DNA of 64,000 nucleotides from Dehalococcoidia bacterium (GTDB lineage Bacteria > Chloroflexota > Dehalococcoidia > SM23-28-2 > RBG-16-64-32), in assembly GCA_030649945.1 (NCBI GenBank), contig JAUSFE010000126.1:1-64000 (forward strand). The letters are read 5' to 3'. The translations under genes were made by a program, and so were the position numbers. Of the stretch, positions 42,435 through 52,093 are shown piece by piece. Position 1 is the stretch's first letter. Each line of letters begins with the position of its first letter. Below the pieces are notes generated by a model, which searched no databases, was not told the origin of the DNA, and saw only the letters and a list, made by a program, of their open reading frames with translations.

Positions 42435-42730
42435 TATCGTTCCGAGAGTGGTGGCGGCAGCCCGCGCTCTTCTTCTTCAAGTTCCCGGCGCTTGTCTTCC
42501 AGGTACTCCTTCATGCTCATGCCGCCTCTTAGCAGCCCGCGTCCAGCCGCGATCGGGTCCTTGGCTACCGGGATGAGGACGATCTCCCGGCCATGCTGCA
42601 TGACGCGAATGCGGTCGCCCTTCTTCAGCCCCAGGCTGTCACGGATATCTTTGGGAATAACCACCCACCCCTTCTCAGAAAGCGTTGCAGTAGCCACAGA
42701 TTCACCTCTCATATCAACTGGTTTGCTCAA
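42434..42730 (-). CDS. AbrB/MazE-type antitoxin
   Basis: TLSEKGWVVIPKDIRDSLGLKKGDRIRVMQHGREIVLIPV; true start probably an internal GTG after AGAGGTG. Confidence 0.85.
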   Translation of the reverse strand: MSKPVDMRGESVATATLSEKGWVVIPKDIRDSLGLKKGDRIRVMQHGREIVLIPVAKDPIAAGRGLLRGGMSMKEYLEDKRRELEEEERGLPPPLSER

Positions 42731-42752
42731 AGTATATACAAACTGACTTTCC

Positions 42753-45700
42753 GTGAATACGAACTACGCCGAACTGCACGCCCACTCCAACTTCTCCTTC
42801 CTCGAAGGCGCCAGCCACATCGAGGAGCTGGTGCTGCGGGCGCTGGAGCTGGGGTACGAGGCCCTCGCCCTCACCGACCACGACGGCCTGCACGGCGCCA
42901 TGGAGTTCGCCCAGTGCGCCCGCGCCTGGGGGTTGCGGCCCATCACCGGCGCTGAGATTACGCTGGCCGGCGGTGCGTGTGGCACCGACCCCATCCTGAA
43001 GGGTGGGGCATCGTCTGCAGACGCTCGGCCCCAGTACCACCTGACCCTCCTCTGCCAGGACGCTCGCGGCTACGCCAACCTCTGCCGCCTGCTCACCCAT
43101 GCCCACCTCGGCCATGAGCGCGGCAGGCCCTGCGTGGAGCCGCAAGTGCTCGCCTGCCACACGGAAGGGCTCATCGCCCTCTCCGGGTGCCGCCGGGGAG
43201 AGGTGCCGGCGCTGGTCGCGGCCGGGGAGCACCGCCAGGCGGAGGAGGCCGCGCGTCGGTACGCGCAGTGGTTCGGGCCGGGCAACTTCTACATCGAGCT
43301 ACAGAACAACCTGGTGTACGGCGACGCGCCCCGCAACCACGCGCTCGCCGATCTGGCGCACCACCTGAAGCTGGATGTCGTGGCCACCGGGAACGTGCAC
43401 TATCACGTCCGCGAGCGCCATCGCCTACAGGATGTGCTGGTCGCCATCAAGAACCGCACAACGCTCGACGCCTCGCACCGCCTGCGCCGCGAGAACTCCG
43501 AGTATTGCCTGAAGCCGCCGGCGGAGATGGCGGAGCTGTTCCGCGACTACCCCCGCGCAATCGCGAACACCCGGCAGATCGCCGAGCGCTGTGCGTTCGA
43601 CCTGACGCGGGACCTGGACTATCACTTCCCGGACTGCCCGGTGCCGGAGGGCGAGACGCCAGAGTCTTACCTGCGCAGGCTCTGCTCCAGGGAGGCCGCG
43701 CTCCGCTACCCGCGCTTTACCCGCGAAGTGGAAGAGCGTCTGGAGCGGGAGCTGGCGCTGGTGGAGCGCCACGGCCTCTCCGGCTTCTTCCTCATCCACC
43801 GCCAGATCCTGCGCCTGGCGGAGGAGGTGGCCGCGCAGATCAAGGGCCGGCCTTACCACGGCCCGCCGGGACGCGGCCGCGGCTCCTCTGTCGGCTCCAT
43901 CATCTGCTACCTCATCGGCCTCTCGCACATAGACCCCATCGCCAATAACCTCTTCCTGGGCCGCTTTCTGAACGAAGAGATGGCCTCTGTCCCGGACATC
44001 GACCTCGATTTCCCGCGCGATATCCGTGAGAAGCTGATGCTCCGCGTCTACGAGCACTTCGGCAAAGACCACGTGGGCCTCGTCGCCACCTTCCCCACCT
44101 ATCGCATCCGGAGCGCCGTCCGCGAGGTGGGGAAGGCGCTGGGGCTGCCGCCCGCCGAGCTGGACCGCCTGGCCAGGACCAGCGAGGGCGGCTCCGCCAA
44201 AGACATCCGCGCGGAGATGTCGCGCCAGGCCCACTATCGGGAGAAGCTGTCCGCCTCAGGCGCCTGGCAACACCTGGCGGACCTCGCAGAGCAGATCGCG
44301 GGCTTTCCCCGGAACATCAGCCAGCACGTCGGCGGCATGGTCATCTCCTCGCGTCCGCTCATTGATCTGGTGCCGCTGGAGCAGTCGGCCATGGAGGGGC
44401 GCGTGCTCATGCAGTGGGACAAGGACTCCGTGGACGACGCCCGCATGATCAAGATCGATTTCCTGGCCCTGGGTATGCTCTCCGCCGTGGACGATTGCCT
44501 GGAGCTGATCGAGGAGCACCGCGGCAGGCGCATCGACCTCTCCCGCATCGACTTCGAAGACCGGCGCGTGTACGAATCCATCTGCGCGGCGGATACGATG
44601 GGCGTCTTCCAGATCGAATCGCGCGCCCAGATGCAGGCGCTCCCGCGCGTGCGGCCGCAATCGCTCGACGACCTTACGGTGGAGGTGGCGATCATCCGGC
44701 CGGGACCCATCGTCGGCGGCTCCGTTAACCCCTACATCAACCGCCGCCTGGGCAAGGAGCCGGTGACGTTCGACCACCCCAGCCTGGAGCCGGTGCTGGC
44801 GGAGACGCTGGGCGTGATCCTGTACCAGGAGCAGGTGCTGCAGACAGCGATGGCGCTGGCGGGGTTCACAGCCGGACAGGCGGAGAGCCTGCGCCGGGCC
44901 ATGAGCCGCAAACGCTCGCACGAGGCGATCGGCAAGCTGAAGCAGCAGTTCCTGGACGGCTGCCGGGCGCGCGGCGTACCGGCAGAGACGGCGCAGGCGG
45001 TGTTCCAGAAGATCGAAGGCTTCGCCGCCTTCGGCTTCCCCAAGGCCCACGCCGCCGCCTTCGGGCTGCTGGCCTACCAGACCGCCTGGCTGCGCGTCCA
45101 CTTCCCCGCGGAGTCCCTCTGCGCCCTCTTCAACGCCCAGCCCATGGGCTTCTACGCCCCCCACGTCCTCGTCAACGACGGCAAGCGTCACGGCGTCCAG
45201 GTCCTGCCCCCGGACATCAACCGCAGCGATGTGAACTGCACGCTGGAGCCGCTGCCGGACGACCAGCCATCACCCGTAGGGACAGACCCACCCGTAGGGA
45301 CAGACCTTCAGGTCTGTCCAAGTGGCGGGGATGTTCGGCTGGGAGATGTACAGAGGTACCCCGGCTCCTCCCCCGGGGGCGCAGCAAGCGGCGCCCCTAC
45401 CCTGGGGGCGGGTGGGGGTCTATCCACTGTCTACTATCCACTGCCCCCTGCCATGGGGGCGGATGGTGGTCTATCCACTATCCACTATCCACTACCCACT
45501 GCCTCCGCCGTCCGCATCGGCCTGCGCTACGTGCGCGGCCTCAGCCCCGAAAAGGGCGCCCGCGAGATCGAAGACGAGCGCGTGCGCGGGGGTGAGTTCC
45601 GTTCGCTCTTCGACTTCATCGAGCGCACTCGCCTGAAGCGGGAGCAGATCGAGAACCTCATCGCCTGCGGCTGCTTCGATAGCTTCGGGCTGGAGCGCCG

Positions 45701-46244
45701 CGAGCTTCTCTGGCAGCTGGGGCTCGTCTACCGCCCCGCAGGCCGGAACGCCACACAGCGCCAGCTCGCCCTGCCCCTGCCCACGGAGCAGGACATGGCG
45801 CCGCTGCGGCCTATGTCCCAGTGGGACCGGCTGCGGGCGGACTACACCATCCTGGGCATGTCGCCCGCGTGCCACCCAATGGAGCTCATCCGCCCGCGCC
45901 TCCATGAGGGGATGATGACGAGCCGCATGTTGCAGGGGCTGGCGGACGGCGCCGCTGTGGAGGTTGCCGGCCTGGTGGTCTGCCGCCAGCGTCCCGGCAC
46001 CGCCAAGGGCTTCGTCTTCCTGGTCCTGGAGGATGAGTGGGGCCTGGTCAACGTCATCGTCAAGCCGGACCTCTACGAGCGCGAGCGGCCGGTCGTGCGC
46101 GGCGAGCCGTTCGTCGCGGTGAAGGGCGAGCTGCAGCGCCGTGACGGCATCACGAACCTGATGGCGCGCTCGTTCCGGGCGCTGAAAGTGGGTGGGGGGT
46201 TGGCACCCGCGGCGCACAACTTCGGCCACGGCGGCCACGGCTAG
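42753..46244 (+). CDS. dnaE2: error-prone DNA polymerase III alpha (DnaE2/ImuC)
   Basis: PHP domain (AELHAHSNFSFLEGASHIEELV), polymerase core (PDIDLDFPRDIREKLM), C-terminal VAGLVVCRQRPGTAKGFVFLVLEDEWGLVNVIVKP. Confidence 0.92.
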   Translation: MNTNYAELHAHSNFSFLEGASHIEELVLRALELGYEALALTDHDGLHGAMEFAQCARAWGLRPITGAEITLAGGACGTDPILKGGASSADARPQYHLTLLCQDARGYANLCRLLTHAHLGHERGRPCVEPQVLACHTEGLIALSGCRRGEVPALVAAGEHRQAEEAARRYAQWFGPGNFYIELQNNLVYGDAPRNHALADLAHHLKLDVVATGNVHYHVRERHRLQDVLVAIKNRTTLDASHRLRRENSEYCLKPPAEMAELFRDYPRAIANTRQIAERCAFDLTRDLDYHFPDCPVPEGETPESYLRRLCSREAALRYPRFTREVEERLERELALVERHGLSGFFLIHRQILRLAEEVAAQIKGRPYHGPPGRGRGSSVGSIICYLIGLSHIDPIANNLFLGRFLNEEMASVPDIDLDFPRDIREKLMLRVYEHFGKDHVGLVATFPTYRIRSAVREVGKALGLPPAELDRLARTSEGGSAKDIRAEMSRQAHYREKLSASGAWQHLADLAEQIAGFPRNISQHVGGMVISSRPLIDLVPLEQSAMEGRVLMQWDKDSVDDARMIKIDFLALGMLSAVDDCLELIEEHRGRRIDLSRIDFEDRRVYESICAADTMGVFQIESRAQMQALPRVRPQSLDDLTVEVAIIRPGPIVGGSVNPYINRRLGKEPVTFDHPSLEPVLAETLGVILYQEQVLQTAMALAGFTAGQAESLRRAMSRKRSHEAIGKLKQQFLDGCRARGVPAETAQAVFQKIEGFAAFGFPKAHAAAFGLLAYQTAWLRVHFPAESLCALFNAQPMGFYAPHVLVNDGKRHGVQVLPPDINRSDVNCTLEPLPDDQPSPVGTDPPVGTDLQVCPSGGDVRLGDVQRYPGSSPGGAASGAPTLGAGGGLSTVYYPLPPAMGADGGLSTIHYPLPTASAVRIGLRYVRGLSPEKGAREIEDERVRGGEFRSLFDFIERTRLKREQIENLIACGCFDSFGLERRELLWQLGLVYRPAGRNATQRQLALPLPTEQDMAPLRPMSQWDRLRADYTILGMSPACHPMELIRPRLHEGMMTSRMLQGLADGAAVEVAGLVVCRQRPGTAKGFVFLVLEDEWGLVNVIVKPDLYERERPVVRGEPFVAVKGELQRRDGITNLMARSFRALKVGGGLAPAAHNFGHGGHG
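45271..45505. repeat. composite repeat insertion inside dnaE2
   Basis: Duplicated CACCCGTAGGGACAGACC, palindrome GGACAGACC-TTCA-GGTCTGTCC, GGGGCGC...GCGCCCC, and CTATCCA heptads. Confidence 0.85.
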
Positions 46245-46282
46245 CCGTGGTCAGCCCCGCACCGGCGCAGCGCGCAGCGCCC

Positions 46283-46675
46283 CTACCGGCGTCCCCATGT
46301 CCTATCGGCCCATCGCCACACGGCAGCCACCACCACGATGGCCGCGATGATCCCGAGCGCGTAGGGGTCGCTGGACCGCCCGCCGTGCCCCTCATCAACG
46401 ACGTGCGCCACCCAGTGCAACGTGGCGCCGGCGCCTGCGCCCGCCAGCACCGCCAGGAGCGCGTCCCCCCTCCAGACGATCGCCGCGATCAGCGCCACGC
46501 CCAGGCCAATCTGGAACGCCCCCACATCGTGCAGCAGGTGCCGGTTGTACGGCGGGAATGTGGCGATCTCGTCGTAGAAGGAAGACGTGTCGAAGAACGC
46601 CCACAGCCCCAGCGCCAGCGTGAAGACGCCGAAGACCGCCGCCACCACCACCTGTGCCGCGGGGCCGTAACGCAT
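46283..46675 (-). CDS. hypothetical multi-pass membrane protein
   Basis: Four hydrophobic segments. Confidence 0.65.
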   Translation of the reverse strand: MRYGPAAQVVVAAVFGVFTLALGLWAFFDTSSFYDEIATFPPYNRHLLHDVGAFQIGLGVALIAAIVWRGDALLAVLAGAGAGATLHWVAHVVDEGHGGRSSDPYALGIIAAIVVVAAVWRWADRTWGRR

Positions 46676-46711
46676 CGCGCCCTCCTTCGCCCGTCCGTAG
46701 CCTGGGCGCCG

Positions 46712-48223
46712 TTACTGGTTCGTCACCGTGTAAACGTTATCTTCAGTCAGGTCCAGCGCGAGCTCCTGCAGCAGGTCGTTTTGGTCGCAGTCCTGAAGGA
46801 GCATGTCGTACGTGCCCGCCGGTATCTGCAGTGTCTTCGAGTCTCTCGCGTCTATGCCCTCGTCCGTCCCCAGCTTGTCGAAACCCCAGTTCTGGGCGCC
46901 GGATGGCGAGAGGAACACGTAGCAGATCGGCGTGTCCGAGGTGTTGTCGATCTCAAAGGCCACCGGCGGATGGTCGCCGCCCACGAAGATGACGTTGGAA
47001 CCGCGCGCCTCGCCGTCCACCGAGATGATCACCTCGTAGAGGCCGTCCGCGAGCCCGTCCTGCTCGTCCACCAGGCACACCCACCAGTTGCCGGACTCGC
47101 CGCCCACCCAGGTGTCGTCAATCACGCTGCCCTCTTCGTTCAGCGTCCCGTCCACGTACCAGACGGCCTCCCAGCTCACGCCGTCCTGCATCCCTTCGTA
47201 GTCCCAGAACGCGCAGGCCCGCTCGGCGCCCGCCGGCAGCGTTTCCACGACGTTCGTCGGCTCGTCGAGCTCCGTGACGCCGTCTGCGAAGACCATGTTG
47301 CTGATCAGAACGTCATCCGCGCGGAAGTTCGGGGCCGGCGTCTCGTCGGCGCCGATCTCCGAGACGTAGTCGCGGCCCGCCTCCACCGCAGCGATCAGCG
47401 GCTGCGCCAGGTTCACCGGACGCAGGCCGTTGATGAACCCGCCCACCGGCACGCAGGTGTCGCTCTCGTCCACGACGCCGTCGCGGTTGGTGTCGGTGAT
47501 CAGCCGGCAGTCCACGAACGCCGCCGATTCCGAGCCCGAGCCGGCGATCGTCGGCACCCCGATCAGCCGTCCGTTCGGGTCCACGGCCAGCCCGCCGGAG
47601 TTGCCGCCGGCGATCGTGGCGTCCGTCTTGATCCACGCCCGGCCGCCCACGGAGCGCTCCGCCGTGAACCCGCTCACCACGCCGTTCGTGAAGGTTATCG
47701 TCTCACCGCCGATCCCTGGATATCCCAGGATGCGGATGCTGTCGCCTATATCCACGTTCTCCGAATCGCCGATGGGCACGGAAGGGAACACCTCGTCCAC
47801 TCTGTTCCCGTCCAGGTCGGACACGATCCTGATCACCGCCAGGTCCAGCCCGTAGTCCACGGCGGCGATCTCCGCCACGTACTTCAGCTCCGGCGGCTCG
47901 TCCGTCTTCGTCGTCATCGCTACGCCCAACTCGTCGTATTCGTCGAAGCGGTCGTCCACTACGTGGGCGTTGGTGAGGATCAGTCCCTCGGGCGAGATGA
48001 TAGTGCCCGAGCCGTGCCACACCGTGTCGCCGGAGCGGTCCAGCGCCCGGATCTGCACAACCGCCTTCGCCAGGTCGGCCACGCCCAGCGGTGCGGCCGA
48101 GGGCGTGGCCGCGGACTCCTTCGGCGTCGGGGTCCCCCCGCCGTCATCGCCGCCGCCACCACAGGCGCTCAGCCCCGCAAAAGCGGCCGCCGCGAGCATC
48201 GACAGGAAAAGCGAGCGTCTCAT
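46712..48223 (-). CDS. trypsin-like serine protease lipoprotein
   Basis: Lipobox LSACGG; GSGTIISPEGLILTNAHVV; DATIAGGNSGGLAVDPNGRLIGV. Confidence 0.8.
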   Translation of the reverse strand: MRRSLFLSMLAAAAFAGLSACGGGGDDGGGTPTPKESAATPSAAPLGVADLAKAVVQIRALDRSGDTVWHGSGTIISPEGLILTNAHVVDDRFDEYDELGVAMTTKTDEPPELKYVAEIAAVDYGLDLAVIRIVSDLDGNRVDEVFPSVPIGDSENVDIGDSIRILGYPGIGGETITFTNGVVSGFTAERSVGGRAWIKTDATIAGGNSGGLAVDPNGRLIGVPTIAGSGSESAAFVDCRLITDTNRDGVVDESDTCVPVGGFINGLRPVNLAQPLIAAVEAGRDYVSEIGADETPAPNFRADDVLISNMVFADGVTELDEPTNVVETLPAGAERACAFWDYEGMQDGVSWEAVWYVDGTLNEEGSVIDDTWVGGESGNWWVCLVDEQDGLADGLYEVIISVDGEARGSNVIFVGGDHPPVAFEIDNTSDTPICYVFLSPSGAQNWGFDKLGTDEGIDARDSKTLQIPAGTYDMLLQDCDQNDLLQELALDLTEDNVYTVTNQ

Positions 48224-48398
48224 GTCTTACCTCTTTGCCCTGGAAGGAACGTGGGGATCCGCGGTCCGCGCCTGCTCCGGGGTGCGCAGGCCGCACCCGG
48301 GACCGTTCGCGGTTGCCTTTGATTCTCGCCCGTCCATCCTATATGGTCAACGCTGGGTGCCACGGTCGTGGGCGCCGCAACGGAAGGAGGCCACAACC

Positions 48399-49109
48399 AT
48401 GCCGTCTCGATGGGACACGGTCAGCGTCAGCGGGGAGCCAATGCGCTGCTATGTGGGCGTGCCACCGGGCAGTCCGCCCTTCCCGGCCGTCATCGTCATC
48501 CAGCACGCCGGCGGCGTGGATGATTTCATCCAGCGCATGGCGGAGCGCTTCGCCGCGGCCGGCTACCTGGCCGCCGCGCCGGACCTCTACCACCGCGAAG
48601 ACCCCGGCAGCAGCGACGACCCGATGACCCGCATGGGCCGGCTGCGCGACGCCGGCATCGTGAGCGACGTCAACGCGGCTTTCGAGCACGTCAAGCGCTT
48701 GCCGGAGGCCCGGGCGGACCGCATCGGCATCACCGGCTTCTGCATGGGCGGGCGAGTGGCGTACCTGATGGCGGCGCACAGCCCGCACCTGCGCGCGGCG
48801 GTCGTCTTCTACGGCGGCAACATCATGGCGCCGTGGGGCGCAGGGCCGGCCCCCTTCGACCTCTCGGACCGCATCGCCTGTCCTGTCATGGGCCTCTTCG
48901 GCGAGGACGACCCAAACCCAACGCCGGCGGACGTCGCGAAGATCGATGCGAATCTCACGCGGCTGGGCAAGGCGCACGACTTCCACTCCTATCCGGGCGC
49001 CGGCCACGCCTTCATGAACGCGGGCCGCCCCAGCTACCGCGAGGCGGCCGCCGCCGATGCCTGGACCAGGTGCCTGGGCTGGTTCCAGCAGTACTTGAGT
49101 GAGGAGTGA
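48399..49109 (+). CDS. dienelactone hydrolase family protein
   Basis: GITGFCMGGRVAYLMAA; GAGHAFMN; SD GGAAGGAGG. Confidence 0.88.
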   Translation: MPSRWDTVSVSGEPMRCYVGVPPGSPPFPAVIVIQHAGGVDDFIQRMAERFAAAGYLAAAPDLYHREDPGSSDDPMTRMGRLRDAGIVSDVNAAFEHVKRLPEARADRIGITGFCMGGRVAYLMAAHSPHLRAAVVFYGGNIMAPWGAGPAPFDLSDRIACPVMGLFGEDDPNPTPADVAKIDANLTRLGKAHDFHSYPGAGHAFMNAGRPSYREAAAADAWTRCLGWFQQYLSEE

Positions 49110-49133
49110 GCAGTGGGGAGTGAGGAGTGAAGA

Positions 49134-49412
49134 TTGGCGCCCACCCTGAAGTGCGTGATCGCGTGGTCAGAGCGGCGGCCGCTGGGTGAGTTGCTGGCGG
49201 CGCAGTTGGCCGAGAGCGCCGGCGAGGGCAACGTCCTCCGCTTAGGCGGTGCGGCCTGTGCCGTCTACACGGCGGAGGAACCGGCGGACCTGCGCGACCG
49301 CCTGCGCGGGCGGCTGGAAGAGGGCGAGTCGCTGTTGGTGTTGGAGTTCGAGCGGTGGTCCTCTTCCGGCCCGGCGATCGACAGCCGCTGGTTGCTGGCC
49401 CGTGGCCATTGA
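49134..49412 (+). CDS. hypothetical protein
   Basis: Uninterrupted ORF in a collinear gap. Confidence 0.4.
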   Translation: MAPTLKCVIAWSERRPLGELLAAQLAESAGEGNVLRLGGAACAVYTAEEPADLRDRLRGRLEEGESLLVLEFERWSSSGPAIDSRWLLARGH

Positions 49413-49455
49413 CTGACCGGCCCCGGCGGCGGGGGTGCTGACTTCCGGGTTGCGG

Positions 49456-50394
49456 TCACCACCAGATAACGTCGTCCAGCTCCTCCTCACTCTCTTCCGC
49501 TTCCGGCGGCCGCGTCCAGAGGTCCGTGCTCAGGTACTTCCAGCCGCTGTCCGCGAAGAGGAGCACAATGTTCCCGCTGGGCAGGCGCTGCGCGAACTTG
49601 AGCGCGGCGTGCAGCACCGCGCCGGATGAGACCCCGGCGAAGATCCCTTCCCGCCGCATCAGCTCGGCGGCGGCCCGGAAGGCGTGGCCGCTCCTCACCA
49701 GGATCTTTCCGTCCAGCAGGCTGTAGTCCAGCAGCGGCGGCACGAAGCCGTCCGCCAGGCTCTTCAGCCCCTGCACCTGGTTGCCCGGGTGCGGCTCCAC
49801 CGCAATCGCCAGCGTGTCGCGATTCGCCTCTTTCAGCCGCCGGCCCACGCCCATCAGCGTCCCGGCGGTGCCCAGTCCGGCCACGAAGGCATTCACGTTA
49901 GGCAGGTCCGCCAGGATCTCCGGGCCCGTCCCCTCATAGTGCGCGCGCACGTTGTTGGCATCGGCGAACTGGTCCAGCATGAACCAGCCCTCTCGCGCCG
50001 CTATCTCCCGCGCCACCTCTATCGCCCGGCGCACGCCCTCTTCGGCGGGCACCCACGTGATCTCCGCCCCGTAGGCGGCCAGCGTCCGCGGGATCCCCGG
50101 GAATACGTTCTCCGGCGTCACGATACGCACGCCGTACCCGCGCGCCCGGCCGATCATCGCCAGCGCGATGCCGGTGTTCCCCGTAGACGCCTCGATGATC
50201 CGCCCGCCGGGCTCCAGCCGCCCGCTCCGTTCCGCCTCTTGCACCATGCGCCGCACGATGCGGTCCTTGACGCTGCCCGTGGGGTTCCAGCTTTCCAGCT
50301 TCGCGAACAGGCGCACCCCCTCGTGCGGGCTGCAATGGCGGAGCTCGACCATCGGCGTGCGGCCGATCGTATCCAGGACGGTGGTCTCATGCAT
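49456..50394 (-). CDS. cysK: cysteine synthase family PLP enzyme
   Basis: IGRTPMVEL, SVKDRI, EASTGNTGIALAMIGRARGY, GTAGTLMGVGRRLKE. Confidence 0.9.
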   Translation of the reverse strand: MHETTVLDTIGRTPMVELRHCSPHEGVRLFAKLESWNPTGSVKDRIVRRMVQEAERSGRLEPGGRIIEASTGNTGIALAMIGRARGYGVRIVTPENVFPGIPRTLAAYGAEITWVPAEEGVRRAIEVAREIAAREGWFMLDQFADANNVRAHYEGTGPEILADLPNVNAFVAGLGTAGTLMGVGRRLKEANRDTLAIAVEPHPGNQVQGLKSLADGFVPPLLDYSLLDGKILVRSGHAFRAAAELMRREGIFAGVSSGAVLHAALKFAQRLPSGNIVLLFADSGWKYLSTDLWTRPPEAEESEEELDDVIWW

Positions 50395-50920
50395 GCGCTG
50401 CCTTCCTGATTGTATGCGAAGCCCGCGCCGGCCGGCGGCCCAGGTACGTAGGTCCGCGGCCGGTGGTTGCGTAATCTCCGGCATGCCCATTGCGCCAGGA
50501 CGCGGCTGAACTGCGCAGGTTCCCCGGTTGGCTGGCTCCCGCGGCCCGGCCAGAATGGGCCTCGGGCGGGAGCGGCGTACCCGGCAACTCGCGCGCCGGG
50601 ATCGCCGGCCCGCCGGTCCTGCCAGTTAGCGATGAGTGTGCTTGTGGACCGACAGCCGCACCCCCTTACTGTGGCCCCGGACCCGGGTGCAGGCCCTACA
50701 CCCGGGGTCCGGCTGCCGGTCTACAAGCCGCCCGTGCATCACCGCGGGGCTGGAGCAGCCGGACCGCGATGATGTATCGTTGCCGGTAGCGGCCGCCGGG
50801 TAGGCCACTCAGCGCGCGGCGGCGAACGACCCCGGGGTGGGCCTCGCGCAGATACTGGACCCCTGATCGTGCCTGATCGTGCCCTGATCGTGAGTGAGTA
50901 ACGCCCGGCATGTACACCTC

Positions 50921-52075
50921 ATGACCGCCGATGTCGACGTGGCGATCATCGGGGCGGGCGTGGTCGGCCTGGCCGCCGCCGCCGAGCTGTCGCGGGCAGA
51001 CGCCCGCCGCTCCGTGGCGCTACTGGAACGCCACGCGGGCTACGGCCGCGAGAATAGCTCCCACAACAGCGGCGTCGTGCACGCCGGCATCTACTTCCCG
51101 CCGGATTGGCTGAAGACCACGCTCTGCCTCGAAGGCAACCGGCTGCTCTACCACTGGGCCCGCGAGCACGGCGTGCGCGCGCGGCAAGCCGGCAAGCTGA
51201 TCGTCGCCGTGGGGGAAGGCGAGCTCGCTGAGTTGCATGACGTCTACCGCCGGGCCACCGCCAACGGTGTCCCGGGGCTCTCCCTGCTGGACGAGCGCGA
51301 CGTCCGCTCGCTGGAGCCCGGCGTAAAGGCCGCGGCGGCCATCCTCTCGGAGACTTCCGGCGTCATCGACCAGATGGGCCTCATGCGGTCGCTCTTCCAG
51401 GCATCGTGCGCCGGCGGCGCCCACGTCGCCTTCGGGCACGAAGTCTCCGCCGTGGAGCGGTCCGGGGGCGGATTCCTGGTGCACGGCGCGGGCCCGGGCG
51501 GCGCGCCCTTCTCCCTCGCCGCCCGCCAGCTGGTGAACAGCGCCGGCCTGGCCGCCGGCCGCATCGGTGCGCTCCTGGGCTACGACCCCGCAGGCGGGCG
51601 CGACAACCCGCCGTTCGCCCAGACCGTTAGCCGCGGCTGCTACTACGATGTCGCGCCGGGCAGTGCCGCCGCACGGGTCCGCCATCTCGTCTATCCCGTC
51701 CCGCCGCCGCAACGCGAGGGGCTCGGCATCCACCTCACGGTGGACATCGACGGCGGCGTTCACCTGGGCCCGGACGCCGAGTGGCTTGCGCCCGGCGACC
51801 CGCTGGACTTCCGCTCTGTAGACCGCCGCCGGAACGCCTTCCTGCAGTCCGCACAGCGCTACCTGCCTGCGCTGCAGGGGGATGACCTTGTTCCCGGCCA
51901 GACCGGCTACCGCCCAAAGCTCCAGCGCCCCGGCGAGGACCCGCGCGACTTCCTTATCTGGCACGACCGCGGCTACGTGCACCTGGGCGGCATCGAATCA
52001 CCCGGCCTCACCGCCAGTCTCGCCATCGCCCGCCGGGTGGCCGCGATGCTGGGGCCGGAGGGGCCAGCGGGATAG
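50921..52075 (+). CDS. lhgO: FAD-dependent L-2-hydroxyglutarate oxidase-like protein
   Basis: VDVAIIGAGVVGLAAAAELSR; NSHNSGVVHAGIYFPPDWLKTTLC; C-terminal GIESPGLTASLAIA. Confidence 0.85.
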   Translation: MTADVDVAIIGAGVVGLAAAAELSRADARRSVALLERHAGYGRENSSHNSGVVHAGIYFPPDWLKTTLCLEGNRLLYHWAREHGVRARQAGKLIVAVGEGELAELHDVYRRATANGVPGLSLLDERDVRSLEPGVKAAAAILSETSGVIDQMGLMRSLFQASCAGGAHVAFGHEVSAVERSGGGFLVHGAGPGGAPFSLAARQLVNSAGLAAGRIGALLGYDPAGGRDNPPFAQTVSRGCYYDVAPGSAAARVRHLVYPVPPPQREGLGIHLTVDIDGGVHLGPDAEWLAPGDPLDFRSVDRRRNAFLQSAQRYLPALQGDDLVPGQTGYRPKLQRPGEDPRDFLIWHDRGYVHLGGIESPGLTASLAIARRVAAMLGPEGPAG

Positions 52076-52093
52076 GCGATACGCGGTTGCTCA

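Noticed and set aside
41775-42746. 323-aa plus-strand ORF driven by the second SOS promoter
   Set aside because: Mostly antisense to vapC/abrB with no recognised domain; the promoter is real-looking but the ORF is probably not.
46247-48322. 691-aa plus-strand ORF
   Set aside because: Antisense to the membrane protein and the trypsin-like protease; Arg/His/Val-rich shadow translation.
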